From NCBI RefSeq assembly GCF_021917145.1, contig NC_061081.1, forward strand, positions 6,384,777 through 6,448,776: 64,000 bases of DNA. Reading direction: 5' to 3'. This stretch comes from Hypomesus transpacificus (lineage: Eukaryota; Chordata; Actinopteri; Osmeriformes; Osmeridae). Both the position numbers and the translations under genes were made by a program. Below the pieces are notes generated by a model. It was not told the origin of the DNA and searched no databases. It saw only the letters and a list, made by a program, of their open reading frames with translations. Below are positions 37,940 to 49,943 of this stretch, one piece after another; the first letter of the stretch is position 1, and the number at the start of each line of letters is the position of its first letter.

Positions 37940-40083
37940 ATGCTGAAGCAGAACAACAGACGGCAGAGCCTCTTTCCCAACTACAAGCTGGGGGGTCCTA
38001 CTATCACCACCAACGAGCCTGACGAGGACCTGGCCTTTGGACAGAACCACTGGCTGAAGCCATGGAACAGCATGCAGGAGCTGAGCAAGGATATCTACGA
38101 CATCTACGCCGAGTACGAGGATGAGGAAGAGGATGGTGTCCTGGCCTCTCCTAGAATGCCCTCCTCCCCCTCCAAGAACTACATGCTGAACATCAACGTG
38201 GGAGGGAAGGTCTACCAGATTTCCTACAGTTCGGCCGCCAAGTACCCCAAGACCCGGATTGGCCGGCTGGCCACCTACACGGACCACAACAGGAAGCTGG
38301 ACCTGTGTGACGACTATGCGGTCCAAAAGAACGAGTTCTTCTTCGACAGAGACCCGGATATCTTCCACAACATCTTCAACTTCTACAGGACAGGGGTGCT
38401 CTGGATCAAAGGTAGGACTTGTTGCTAAATGTCATCACAGACCTGATCTTGTGTCTGACTCCCAAAATTAATTGTGAAATGAAATTAATCTGAATTGATT
38501 CCTGAATCTGATTTAATTCCTGAATCTGATTTAATTCCTAACTCTGATTCCATTTATGAATCTGATTCCGATACTGATATCCAACCTGATTCGCATTCTT
38601 AGGCTGAATCTGAATCTAAACCCTAACCTTGATCCCCCCTAACCTAACCTGACCTAACCTAACCGTTGTCCAGACGAGTTGTGTCCCCGTCACTTCCTGG
38701 AGGAGATCAACTACTGGGGCGTGAGGATCAAGAACACCCACCGCTGCTGTCGGATCTCCTTCGAGGAACGTCAGGACGAGCTCAACGAGCAGCTGAAGAT
38801 CCAGAGGCAGCTGGAGGCCGAGGTGGAGCTGGAGGAGAACGAGGAGCTGTTCCTGGGCCGGGCGCTGGGCGGCGCCCGCCGCCTCCTGTGGAACCTGATG
38901 GAGAAGCCCTTCTCCTCCGTCCCCGCCAAGCTCATGGCGGTGGCCTCCAGCTTCTTCGTGCTGGCGTCGCTGGTCGCCATGACGCTCAACACGGTGGAGG
39001 AGATGCAGTACAGGACGGCGGCGGGCGCGCTGAGCGGGAGGACCCACGGGGAGGGCGTGGAGACCTTCTGCATCGCCTTCTTCACCGTGGAGTACCTGCT
39101 CCGCCTGGCCTCCGCCCCCGACCTGCGGCGCTTCGGACGCAGCATGCTCAACGCCGTGGACCTGATCGCCATCCTGCCGCTCCACCTGCAGACGCTGCTG
39201 GAGCTCTTTGAGCACCGGGAGGCGAGCAAGCACAGCGAGGTGGAGACGGTGGGCCGCGTGGGCAAGCTGGGCCAGGTGCTCAGGATCGTGAGGCTCATGA
39301 GGATCTTCAGGATCCTGAAGCTGGCCAGACACTCCACGGGACTGAGGGCCTTCGGATTCACACTGAGACAGTGCTACCACCAGGTGAGGAGGAGGACAGT
39401 CCAAATGGGGTGTACTGTGGGGTGGAGGCATGGAATGGACTAGAATGATGATGATGATGATTGTTGTTGTTGTTGACGTCAGGTGGGATGCCTGTTGCTG
39501 TTCATCGCCATGGGGATCTTGACGTTCTCTGCCATGGTGTACACGGTGGAGCACGACGTTCCCCACACCAACTTCACCTCCATCCCCCATGCATGGTGGT
39601 GGGCCGCGGTAAGACCCCTGACCCCAGCTCTGACCCCCACACACCCTCAAAAGGAAATGACACCTCTAGGAATCATTTCACATCGCAAAAAACACAAATG
39701 GATGTGAGCTATAAGTTTTGGATTTTCTTTTCAACATATTTGCTCCTCCACCCCTCCACCCCACCCTCCATGCCACCCTCCACCCCTCCCTCCACCCCTC
39801 CACCCCACCCTCCACCCCACCCCAGGTCAGCATCTCCACAGTGGGCTACGGTGACATGGTCCCAGAGACACACCTGGGCCGGCTCTTCGCCTTCGCCTGC
39901 ATCTCCTTCGGCATCATCCTGAACGGCATGCCCATCTCCATCCTCTACAACAAGTTCTCAGACTACTACACCAAGCTGAAGGCCAACGAGTACACATCTG
40001 TGATCAAGGCCCGGGGAAAGATCCGCTTCGCTAGGAGGGCCGCACGCAGGCTGGCAGAATGCCGCGAGGAACACCACCACTAA
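37940..40083 (+). CDS. kcnv2: Potassium voltage-gated channel modifier subfamily V member 2 (Kv8.2)
   Basis: Electrically silent alpha subunit that combines with Kv2 subunits; in mammals it shapes the photoreceptor current. Exons 37940-38411, 38674-39383, 39483-39608 and 39826-40083 join in phase to 521 residues (human 545). The start [11 protein letters not shown] matches the family start. Visible parts: a divergent acidic N-terminus (residues 20-75, [13 protein letters not shown]); T1/BTB domain from about 88 ([21 protein letters not shown]); S1 from about 243 ([20 protein letters not shown]); S4 from about 360 ([20 protein letters not shown]); pore helix and filter (STVGYGDM, about 440); S6 with [20 protein letters not shown], i.e. 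no PVP bend. The C-terminus, EEHHH, is shorter than in human. Human KCNV2 has two exons, so introns 2 and 3 here are extra. Confidence 0.96.
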
Positions 40084-42272
40084 CCTCACCTACTGCTCCC
40101 TGCACCATAGGAACACCACCACTAACCTCACCTACTGCTCCCTGCACCATAGGAACACCACCACTAACCTCACCTACTGCTCCCTGCACCATAGGAACAC
40201 CACCACTAACCTCACCTACTGCACCATAGGAACACCACCACTAACCTCACCTACTGCTCCCTGCACCATAGGAACACCACCACTAACCTCACCTACTGCT
40301 CCCTGCACCATAGGAACACCACCACTAACCTCACCTACTGCTCCCTGCACCATAGGAACACCACCACTAACCTCACCTACTGCTCCCTGCACCATAGGAA
40401 CACCACCACTAACCTCACCTACTGCACCATAGGAACACCACCACTAACCTCACCTACTGCTCCCTGCACCATAGGAACACCACCACTAACCTCACCTACT
40501 GCTCCCTGCACCATAGGAACACCACCACTAACCTCACCTACTGCACCATAGGAACACCACCACTAACCTCACCTACTGCTCCCTGCACCATAGGAACACC
40601 AACACTAACCTCACCTACTGCATCATAGGAACACCACCACTAACCTCACCTACTGCTCCCTGCACCATAGGAACACCACCACTAACCTCACCTACTGCAC
40701 CATAGGAACACCACCACTAACCTCACCTACTGCTCCCTGCACCATAGGAACACCAACACTAACCTCACCTACTGCTCCCTGCACCATAGGAACACCACCA
40801 CTAACCTCACCTACTGCTCCCTGCACCATAGGAACACCACCACTAACCTCACCTACTGCACCATAGGAACACCACCACTAACCTCACCTACTGCTCCCTG
40901 CACCATAGGAACACCAACACTAACCTCACCTACTGCATCATAGGAACACCACCACTAACCTCACCTACTGCTCCCTGCACCATAGGAACACCACCACTAA
41001 CCTCACCTACTGCACCATAGGAACACCACCACTAACCTCACCTACTGCTCCCTGCACCATAGGAACACCACCACTAACCTCACCTACTGCTCCCTGCACC
41101 ATAGGAACACCACCACTAACCTCACCTACTGCTCCCTGCACCATAGGAACACCACCACTAACCTCACCTACTGCTCCCTGCACCATCACCATAGGAACAC
41201 CACCACTAACCTCACCTACTGCACCATAGGAACACCACCACTAACCTCACCTACTGTTCCCTGCACCATAGGAACACCACCACTAACCTCACCTACTGCT
41301 CCCTGCACCATAGGAACACCACCACTAACCTCACCTACTGCTCCCTGCACCATAGGAACACCACCACTAACCTCACCTACTGCACCATAGGAACACCACC
41401 ACTAACCTCACCTACTGCTCCCTGCACCATAGGAACACCAACACTAACTACTGCATCATAGGAACACCACCACTAACCTCACCTACTGCTCCCTGCACCA
41501 TAGGAACACCACCACATAGGAACACCACCACTAACCTCACCTAACCTCACCTACTGCACCATAGGAACACCACCACTAACCTCACCTACTGCTCCCTGCA
41601 CCATAGGAACACCACCACTAACCTCACCTACTGCTCCCTGCACCATAGGAACACCACCACTAACCTCACCTACTGCTCCCTGCACCATAGGAACACCACC
41701 ACTAACCTCACCTACTGCTCCCTGCACCATCACCATAGGAACACCACCACTAACCTCACCTACTGCACCATAGGAACACCACCACTAACCTCACCTACTG
41801 TTCCCTGCACCATAGGAACACCACCACTAACCTCACCTACTGCTCCCTGCACCATAGGAACACCACCACTAACCTCACCTACTGCTCCCTGCACCATAGG
41901 AACACCACCACTAACCTCACCTACTGTTCCCTGCACCATAGGAACACCACCACTAACCTCACCTACTGTTCCCTGCACCATAGGAACACCACCACTAACC
42001 TCACCTACTGCTCCCTGCACCATAGGAACACCACCACTAACCTCACCTACTGCTCCCTGCACCATAGGAACACCACCACTAACCTCACCTACTGCTCCCT
42101 GCACCATAGGACCACCACCACCAACCTCACCTACTGTTCCCTGCACCATAGGAACACCACCACTAACCTCACCTACTGCTCCCTGCACCATAGGAACACC
42201 ACCACTAACCTCACCTACTGCTCCCTGCACCATAGGAACACCACCACCAACCTCACCTACTGCTCCCTGCAC
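40068..42272. repeat. 2.2-kb minisatellite whose first unit contains the kcnv2 stop codon
   Basis: About 50 tandem units of a 42-bp sequence, GGAACACCACCACTAACCTC followed by ACCTACTGCTCCCTGCACCATA. A short 27-bp form lacks the TGCTCCC part. The first unit begins in the last kcnv2 codons (EEHHH and stop at 40081-40083), so the remainder is 3' UTR. Occasional variants include CCAACACTAAC, TGCATCATAGG and TGTTCCC. An insertion CACCATCACCATAGG marks a higher-order period of 544 bp (41181 and 41725). The minus strand stays open over long distances. Confidence 0.97.
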
Positions 42273-42645
42273 GTTAGGATGTCACACTGACACTATCGCC
42301 TAGAAGAGTCGCCGGTTCTTGGTTTACCAGGAGAGTTGGCCTTTGCCTTGGTGCTGGTCCAGGATAAGCCTCTCCTTCCCCTGTCCCCACCTGAGCCTTT
42401 GGAGAGAAACATTACACTGACTTCAGGACTTTTCCTTGGGGAAGAATATCCTTTATGAACCCATATGCTGGACAAATGCTTTCTAGTTGATGTGGGCAGC
42501 CATGATCGCACATTATTGCTCAGTTAAATGATATATCATGAAAATAATCTGCCTTGACTATTCGTAAAACTGTGGTCTATTGTAAAACCAATGTCTTTGA
42601 GAATGTATGGACCAGAAAGGGCAGACGATTATTAGTTTTCTTCAC

Positions 42646-42651
42646 ATTAAA
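42646..42651 (+). terminator. kcnv2: Candidate kcnv2 poly(A) signal (ATTAAA)
   Basis: The first plausible polyadenylation hexamer after the kcnv2 stop is ATTAAA at 42646, in AT-rich sequence beyond the minisatellite. If it is used, the whole 2.2-kb array is transcribed as 3' UTR. Confidence 0.35.
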
Positions 42652-42940
42652 GATAATTTAAAATCATAATTCTGTGTTTTTCCCACATCCGTCCTCTCGA
42701 CCTATATTGTTTTTGTTTGTGTGTTCCTAAACCGTGACATGTAATCCACCACTGCGGACATCCACCAATTAATACGTTCAAGATGTAACATCTGGAGGAA
42801 TACGAGGCCTCCCCGCCTCCCCCTGGTCTGCCTACGTCCTGGCATCTGTGGAAGATTGAATCTCCTAAAGCCGATTTGTAATATGGAAGGAGGAGTGGCA
42901 GTGTGTTTCTGTGTCAGATTAGATAACTGAGGCAGGTTTA

Positions 42941-43614
42941 CTGAGACCACGCGGGGCCCAGGTGGACTGAGACCCAGGTGGACTGAGACCACGCGGGGCC
43001 CAGGTGGACTGAGACCCAGGTGGACTGAGACCACGCGGGGCCCAGGTGGACTGAGACCCAGGTGGACTGAGACCACGCGGGGCCCAGGTGGACTGAGACC
43101 CAGGTGGACTGAGACCACGCGGGGCCCAGGTGGACTGAGACCCAGGTGGATTGAGACCACGCGGGGCCCAGGTGGACTGAGACCCAGGTGGACTGAGACC
43201 ACGCGGGGCCCAGGTGGACTGAGACCACGCGGGGCCCAGGTGGACTGAGACCCAGGTGGACTGAGACCCAGGTGGACTGAGACCACGCGGGGCCCAGGTG
43301 GACTGAGACCCAGGTGGACTGAGACCACGCGGGGCCCAGGTGGACTGAGACCCAGGTAGATTGAGACCACGCGGGGCCCAGGTGGACTGAGACCCAGGTG
43401 GACTGAGACCCAGGTGGACTGAGACCACGCGGGGCCCAGGTGGACTGAGACCCAGGTGGACTGAGACCACGCGGGGCCCAGGTGGACTGAGACCACGCGG
43501 GGCCCAGGTGGACTGAGACCCAGGTGGACTGAGACCCAGGTGGACTGAGACCCAGGTGGACTGAGACCCAGGTGGACTGAGACCACGCGGGGCCCAGGTG
43601 GACTGAGACCCAGG
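42941..43614. repeat. Minisatellite built from 26-bp and 16-bp units
   Basis: Alternating modules CTGAGACCACGCGGGGCCCA plus GGTGGA (26 bp) and CTGAGACCCAGGTGGA (16 bp), usually as a 42-bp pair but with runs of the short module alone. The array is CpG-bearing. Long minus-strand open frames of about 250-290 codons here are repeat translations and not genes. It lies between the 3' ends of kcnv2 and pum3. Confidence 0.95.
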
Positions 43615-44384
43615 GCTCAGTCTGAGAAGGGGCTGTTTCTCACGACACAAAACCAGAGAGAAGTGGAACCTGAGAAAGCAGGACACTCAATTCTGTGGAT
43701 TAATCCTGTGTGTGCTTTCCAAGGAATGAAGTACCACACCAGAACAGATGTAGGTGAAACCAGACAGACCTCAACTTACTAATACTTTGACACTGAGATC
43801 ACATGATTTAATTGAAAATCTAGTGAAACGTAAAACATTAAAATGAGGTCAGATAAACAACGCCGGTGGCTGGATTTGATGGACATGAAGAGCAGTCTGT
43901 ACACATTCAAACCTTTGACATTGTGTTTAATTCAATAGTTTAGCACAATTGTTTCAACAATGCTTCCGAGTTCACTGACCGTCAGGAAGCACTTGATCAG
44001 TATTAACCACAGTTACAAAGTCATACAAAAACAGAGTCTGTGTGGCCACAGAATTTCAACCGAGAATTTTTACATTTAAATACTGTAACTACAGCTGGCC
44101 ATCCCCGATGGTCAGTATCTTAGCGATGAGCGCTCCTGTTCCTCTGCTGACCAGAGATCCTCATCAGACAGGTCAGGATGGACAGATAGGCTCCAAACAC
44201 ACACACACACCACCATCACCATCATCATCATGGCCGAGGCTTTGAGTCAAGAGTCAGAACAACCAACCCATTCAGCAGGACTGTTCTCTGCTGAAACAGA
44301 ACAGAACTGGAGGGTCCATGAGGTTGCAGTGGTGTGTGTGTGTGTGTGCGTCCAGACAGGTGAAGGGGAAGTCAGGGCGTTCAG
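43615..44384. other. pum3 3' UTR and flank
   Basis: AT-rich sequence just downstream of the pum3 stop (minus strand). TTTAAT at 43808 and 43926 reads ATTAAA on the minus strand and could be a pum3 polyadenylation signal. No other gene was seen. Confidence 0.45.
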
Positions 44385-46754
44385 CTATGCAGCCAGCTTC
44401 TCCAAGAGGACCTCAACTCCTTTGCTGTTCTTGATCTTCTGAAGGTCAGCAGTCATGGACATCAGCCCTTCCTTCACCTCCGCGGCCACGTCCACATCGG
44501 CACTCTTCAGAAGACTGAGGGGAGGGGGGAGGGAGAGAGTGATTCTTCTAGAACGTCAAGACGAAGACAGAACAGTGTGTGTGCATTCTTCATCCCCACT
44601 AGGAGTGAGCGCCCTGACCTGCACAGCACCATGGCTCCTCTGTTGACATGCACCCAGGTCTTCATCTGCTCCAGGCCCACCTTCTCCAGCAGCACTCTGG
44701 AGAACCGCTCTGAGGGAGCAGGAAGCCCAGGATCAACACACACACACACCACCAACACACAATCAGGATACACACACACATTCACACACACACATTCACA
44801 CACACACATACACACACACAGGTGAGGTCTTGTGACCTACCTTCTCTGCCAGCCTCCTGAATCTTGGCGTCCTGCTCGATCAGCCACTTCAGGACCAGGT
44901 GACCAGCAGCATGTTCACACATGTGCAGCTAAAGAAAAAAGAACACATTACACACACACACACACACACAAAGCGGCTGGCACAAATGGAAGATTTCACA
45001 CACAGCACACTTTGCACATTATCGCCACACTAGTCACACACACACACACACACACACCTGTCCGTCTGTGCCTCCTGGCGTGAAGTCCGGTGCAGCCAGC
45101 TCAGCCACAGCCTCCATGGCGGGCCGCAGGTCCCCCACCGCCGCGCCCAGGATGTCACTGATGGTGACGCTCACGGCCTTGTCCGTCGCCATGGAGGCGG
45201 CGTTGTCACACAGGTGCTGCAGCAGGGGCGGCGACACTGCCTCTAGGAGCTCCTGACGACGCAGAGCTGCATCTTTCTTACTGGGGGAGGAGGGACAGAG
45301 GGGAAGGGAGGGTCAGCACCAATCAGGGAACGGGAGTGGAGCAGGGCGGGGCTGGCGCGCGGCAATCGGAAGCCGTGGAGGGCTGGAACGGGGCCTCACC
45401 TGTGGGCGTTGCCGTCGCCGCGCTGCAGCACCTGGAGGATCTCGGGCAGCAGGTGGGCACGGTCCCTGGGGCTCAGCAGGTACAGCAGGACCTTCCTGCC
45501 GTACTTGTTAGTGATCACATCATCAAGAGAGGACAGGATCTCCTACAGGGGAGAGGGGACAGAGTGAGTGTGAGGGATGGGGGGGGGTGAGAGAGAGCAC
45601 GACAGAGAAACAGTATCAATGCAGGCAGACAGAGATATAGAGAGACAGAAACAGAAAGACAGTGATCGAAGTTAAGAAAGGCGGACAGAGATTGATCTTA
45701 CTAGGAGGACGGCCTGTTTGACCAGCTTGGTGTCGTCTACACAGTCAAACACTGCTAACAGGACCAGGTGGCCAAACTCCCCCTGTAGGGAACACATACA
45801 ACACACGGTACACTGAAGTCACGTCACACAAACAGATTTAGAGGCACGATTGTCTGCGATCAGATCGACTCCTACCGTGGCAAACTTGACCATGTACGTC
45901 TTCATGGTTTTAATGATGACCTTCCTATCCTGAAACACAGAACACATTCATCAGTCCACACACACACACAAGATGAATGTGGAAAGCCTATACCAGTCTC
46001 TCTTTTACACACACACACAGATGCATGGGCACGTCCACATATACCCCCCTCCCTCCCTCTCCGGCGGCGGCGTGGTCACCTTGGGTGTGCCGTGCCAGAG
46101 GCAGTGCATGGCCACACGGGCACCGTCGTGCGTGTGAGCCATGTACACCACAGCCTCGCGGATGGACTCGATCATCTCCGTCCTCAGCTTGGCCGGGGCG
46201 TGCAGGAAGAAGTCCAGGAACACCTTGTGGACCAGCGAGTGTTTGACCACCGCCTCTCTGGGAACACACACACACACATCAGAGGAGGGTGTGTGTGAAG
46301 CGCGTGCACGGGGGGAGGGGGGGGGGGCGTGTGTTTTGGCACTTACTTCTGAGCCATCGGGGTGAGGTTCTGCTTCATCTCATCCAGGATGGTGTTGTTC
46401 TTCGTTGGGTGGGTCTCCAGAACCTTCTCCAGGGTGGGACACTCTGAAGACTGGAGGGAGGAACAGCCGCACGCGACACACACACAAACACAGGCTAGTC
46501 ACGCACAGAAGAACGAGCGCTTTGCGCACAATTGGACCGTGCTACCAATGACAGTGTGTGTGTGTGCGCGCAGACCTTGCAGACGGTGAAGGTGTTTCCA
46601 TAGAGCTCCTCGGTCAGCATGAGTCTCTGAGCGAGCACCGCCTTCTCGTCGTAGGCGTACTCTACCACGGACGACGCCTCCGAGTGACGCAGCATCTGCT
46701 TGACCTTCCCCTTGAACGCCAGCATCACGCTCTGCACCTGCTCCTTATTGCTGC

Positions 46755-46802
<48 letters not shown>

Positions 46803-48450
46803 AACAGACTGGTCCTACGGGAGAGGGTTCTGTAGGGGACCCGCTGCGTTCCACTCACCCATACATGAGGAACTTCTTGACGATGTTCTTGGCGTATTTC
46901 GACTTGCTCAGCTCCACCATGTGTTCTGGAAGGCAAAACACAAAACCGCATGATCAGGCACACAGGACTCGCACTCACCTCACACACAGGCCCTGACAAT
47001 CACAGGCGGTGGGACAGACGGGGGGGATTGTTTTGAAGAGACCGTGGCTGACCTTGAAGTTCGGCGAGCACTTCCTGCCTTTGCTGGTCGTTCCCAAACT
47101 GGATGTAGCACTGCAGCACGCGCGTGGAGTCATGGGCAAACGCAATCTGGAACAGGAGGGGGGGGGGGGGGGGTGTGAGGGGGAGAGAGGGGGGGGGGGG
47201 GGGAGGGGGTGTGAGGGGGAGAGGAAAGGGTGTGAGGGGGAGAGGAGGGGAAGCCGGGAGAGAAAATGAGGCGGGACGTCAGAAGAGAAGGTGGTGAAGG
47301 GAGGGTAGGAGGTCAAGAGAGGGAAGGGGGGGGAGGGGTCCAGAGAGAGGGAGGAGAGGAAGGGACAGATTTGTCAGGCACAAATGACATGGGTGCAGCT
47401 GTACCCGTAGCTACGTCATTACAGTGCCAGCAGACAGGCGTTAAACAGCATGACATCACTACAGGGGGACACTTACAGACTTGACTTTTCCCTGGATCAG
47501 ATCATGGAGCTCCTTAACGAGGTTGGCTCTCTTTGCCTTGCTACAATCCTTCCTGCGGACGAAACAACAGTCACATCCATCCGTGTGTGTGTGTGTGTGT
47601 GTGTGCACTGAACGAAACGGAACAAGAGAAGCCAAACGTGTTGATTGGCTGTCTTACTTCCTGAGGATCTCCCAGACTTGCTTGGCCCTGCTGATGATCT
47701 GGAACCTCTCCTTCCCCTCCAACTGCTGCCGAGATACCTTCAGATCCTTCTTCTTCTGCTTGAACTCATCCCACTTGGGCTTCTTAGCCTCTGAACCTGC
47801 GATGGGCACACAAACACACACACACAGAGTTAGACAGCGGTATTTAAACGCAAACAAAATGGCAGGCAGACAAGCATATAGACAGACAGGTGATTGAATG
47901 AAACGATATAAGACAAATAGACAGTTACATTATTTGATTGACTAGTCTGAGAACAGAAATATGTCCTACCCTCCTCGTTCCCTTCTCCAGGAGTGAACTT
48001 CCTCTTTTTGGAGAACTTTCCATCTGTTGGCTTCTTAAGGAATTTCTTTGGAGCTCCATTCCCTTCTGACTTCACAAACTTCTTACCCTTCTCTGCATTG
48101 TGGGGCTTGAACGGCCTTTTTCCTGTCGGTTTTCCGGCTGGTTTACTTGTCCATTGACCGCTTGGTTTTCCTGTCCGTTGACCACTTAGTTTACCTGTCC
48201 GTTGAACACCAGGTTTAGCAGTCCCATGACCTCCTGGTTTATCAGTTTGTTTGGTCCCAGGTTTCCCTATGGAATCTAAGAAAGATGGTTGCTTATTACT
48301 AAAGACGTTACACAGTTTACAATCTATTTGCCGTGTGTAGTAAGTTCGTTCAGACACAAACTGCAGTAAGTAACTTCACTCACCTTTTCTTTTTGGTGCA
48401 AATTTTTTTCCACCTTTGGGGGAGAACGCTTTCTTGGGTTTTACATCCAT
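44385..48450 (-). CDS. pum3: Pumilio homolog 3 (PUF-A / KIAA0020)
   Basis: Nucleolar PUF-family protein with Puf6-like repeats that binds nucleic acid without strict sequence preference and takes part in ribosome biogenesis. Sixteen coding exons on the minus strand: 48384-48450, 47970-48275, 47658-47796, 47477-47552, 47053-47146, 46859-46925, 46576-46750, 46347-46450, 46080-46257, 45876-45929, 45702-45782, 45400-45542, 45058-45280, 44841-44928, 44619-44709, 44385-44514. They total 2016 bp, 671 residues (human 648). The start MDVKPKKAFSPKGGKKFAPK matches the basic family N-terminus. The second exon is unusually rich in G-K-P repeats (TGKLSGQRTGKPSGQ). Family signatures include EAKKPKWDEFKQKKKDLK, VWEILRK, SLVHKVFLDFF, VVYMAHTHDGARVAMHCLWH and GVEVLLEKLAA before the stop. 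Gene order next to vldlr and kcnv2 matches human. Confidence 0.96.
46753..46800. repeat. CA microsatellite in a pum3 intron
   Basis: (CA)n of about 48 bp, directly upstream (minus strand) of the pum3 exon 46576-46750. Other pum3 introns carry CA tracts at about 44738-44820, 44950-44972 and 45036-45057, and G-rich tracts at 47157-47215. Confidence 0.95.
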
Positions 48451-49076
48451 GGTTAAGTTCTGTTCGCAACAGACGAGATTGTTTCATGATCTTGTCTCAT
48501 AAATATGTTTGCCATTAATGTTTGCCAGTTTGTTATTAACATCGATCTCTATGTGAATCATAGCACGTCATACCAACAAATAAACTTATAATTATACGAC
48601 TAAAGAGGCAATGATGACTCATATGACATAATTTGCGAGCTAACTAGCTAACACGACAACAAAACATCATAAGTCACTTTGCTAACATGATCACACACAC
48701 TATTTTTTATTATGAGCTGTGCAAAACGCAATAAGAAAGCTAGCTAAAGATTTTCAATGGCACAGGATCAAGGGCAATACTTTTATTTTAATAATAATCC
48801 CGAAGAGTTGGGTAGAACTGAAAACACGTTTACATACCTTCCCATGCGTCCCGGACGTTTTGCTTAACGGCAGAATGCATCAGACCGAGCGTCACGCACG
48901 GACGTAAAATGCCTTGTACATTGTTGTTTGCGACTTTGGTAAAGTGTTACGGCAGGTGTTTCCTTAGTCTTCTAAGAAAACATTTTTTCCAAAGAGAATA
49001 TGACCACAAGTATAATGTATAATGTACTACAATGGTTAACTGTATTAAGTTATCTGAAATAACCTATATAGTACGA
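48451..49076. promoter_or_regulatory. Region 5' of pum3, head-to-head with the duplicated carm1-like promoter
   Basis: The stretch between the pum3 start (minus strand) and the first repeat copy. It contains AT-rich sequence and a CpG-bearing segment at about 48840-48910 (GCGTCCCGGACG, ACCGAGCGTCACGCACGGACG), the likely pum3 promoter or 5' UTR. No coding exon is visible. Confidence 0.45.
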
Positions 49077-49664
49077 ATCCAAGGACTGAGGTTTGCTGTC
49101 ACGCTGCAACTGACTGAAAGGGGGCAGTGATGAGCAGAGTTTAAAGTTGCACTTACTTTAAATGCCTTCAGCTCCAGATGTTTCCAGTCGTAAGACACGC
49201 CCCGTGTCTATCCTTCTTCTCCCATTCCTCCCTCTCCTGCTCCCTCCCTCTATTCCTCGCCTCTTGTGCTCCCTCCTTCCCTCAATATTTATAAACCAAA
49301 CTCACTAGACTGACTAGGCATTGCTGTTACTACACATGGAGCTATGGAAAGAGAAGCAGAGAACAAGCTAGTGCAGGACGGCAGGGTGGAGGAGAGGACA
49401 GTGGAGGAGAGGGGTTTCTATGTCCGTGTGTTTGGTGTGGAGGAGGGGGTGGTGAGGGGGGGTGAGGTGGTGGGCAGGTGTGAGGTGGGGCTGAAAGAGC
49501 AGAGACCAGACCAGGAACTGTCTCTTCATATCACCCGGCAGGGGGGCCCCCTGCTCAACATTTATGATGGTGAGTAGAAGGTAGGACACACACACACACA
49601 CACTGCACATGGACACATGGATGTAGTACACACACAGACAAACACCCTCCTAGTAGAAGGTAAG

Positions 49665-49720
<56 letters not shown>

Positions 49721-49943
49721 TGGACACATGGATACACAGACAAACACACTCATTCATGCACAGACAATCACACCGATGCACAGCTATTCAAAAAATACAG
49801 AGTTATGTTATAATTAAGTTATGTGTGTGTGTACTGTATCTGTGTGTGTGAGTGGATGTGTTTTCTATGTGCACGTGTGCATGACATTTCCTTCATTGCA
49901 CATTTCCTCTCCTCACTGTGTGCTCTCCTGACCCGCTGACAAC
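49077..49943 (+). repeat. Direct duplication, copy 1 (carm1-like promoter and exon 1)
   Basis: The segment starting CCAAGGACTGAGGTTTGCTG is nearly identical to 57637-58700, offset about 8.56 kb, same orientation. The shared part covers the upstream region, a TATA-like TATTTATAAACC (49287 and the matching site near 57847), the first coding exon, its donor, and the start of intron 1. Copy 1 lacks about 300 bp present in copy 2 (about 58260-58555) and carries an expanded CA array at about 49666-49713. Homology ends at ACCCGCTGACAACT. Confidence 0.9.
49344..49569 (+). CDS. Duplicate first coding exon of the CARM1-like gene
   Basis: An intact exon with ATG, 75 codons and a consensus donor (gtgagt), encoding exactly the same protein segment as 57905-58130 (starting MEREAENKLVQDGRVEERTV). 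It keeps the phase-1 end needed to join the exon at 58891. It could therefore serve as an alternative first exon, with an intron spanning the SRCR gene, or it could be a dead copy. Nothing downstream of it before 57.6 kb continues the CARM1-like protein. Confidence 0.6.

Noticed and set aside
41760-42272. Minus-strand 170-codon frame with a [12 protein letters not shown] repeat
   Set aside because: Product of the kcnv2-derived minisatellite read in reverse; the sequence is explained by the array.
42702-43686. Minus-strand open frames of 255-294 codons
   Set aside because: Generated by the 42-bp minisatellite, whose unit is a multiple of three; no start context, splice structure or domain.
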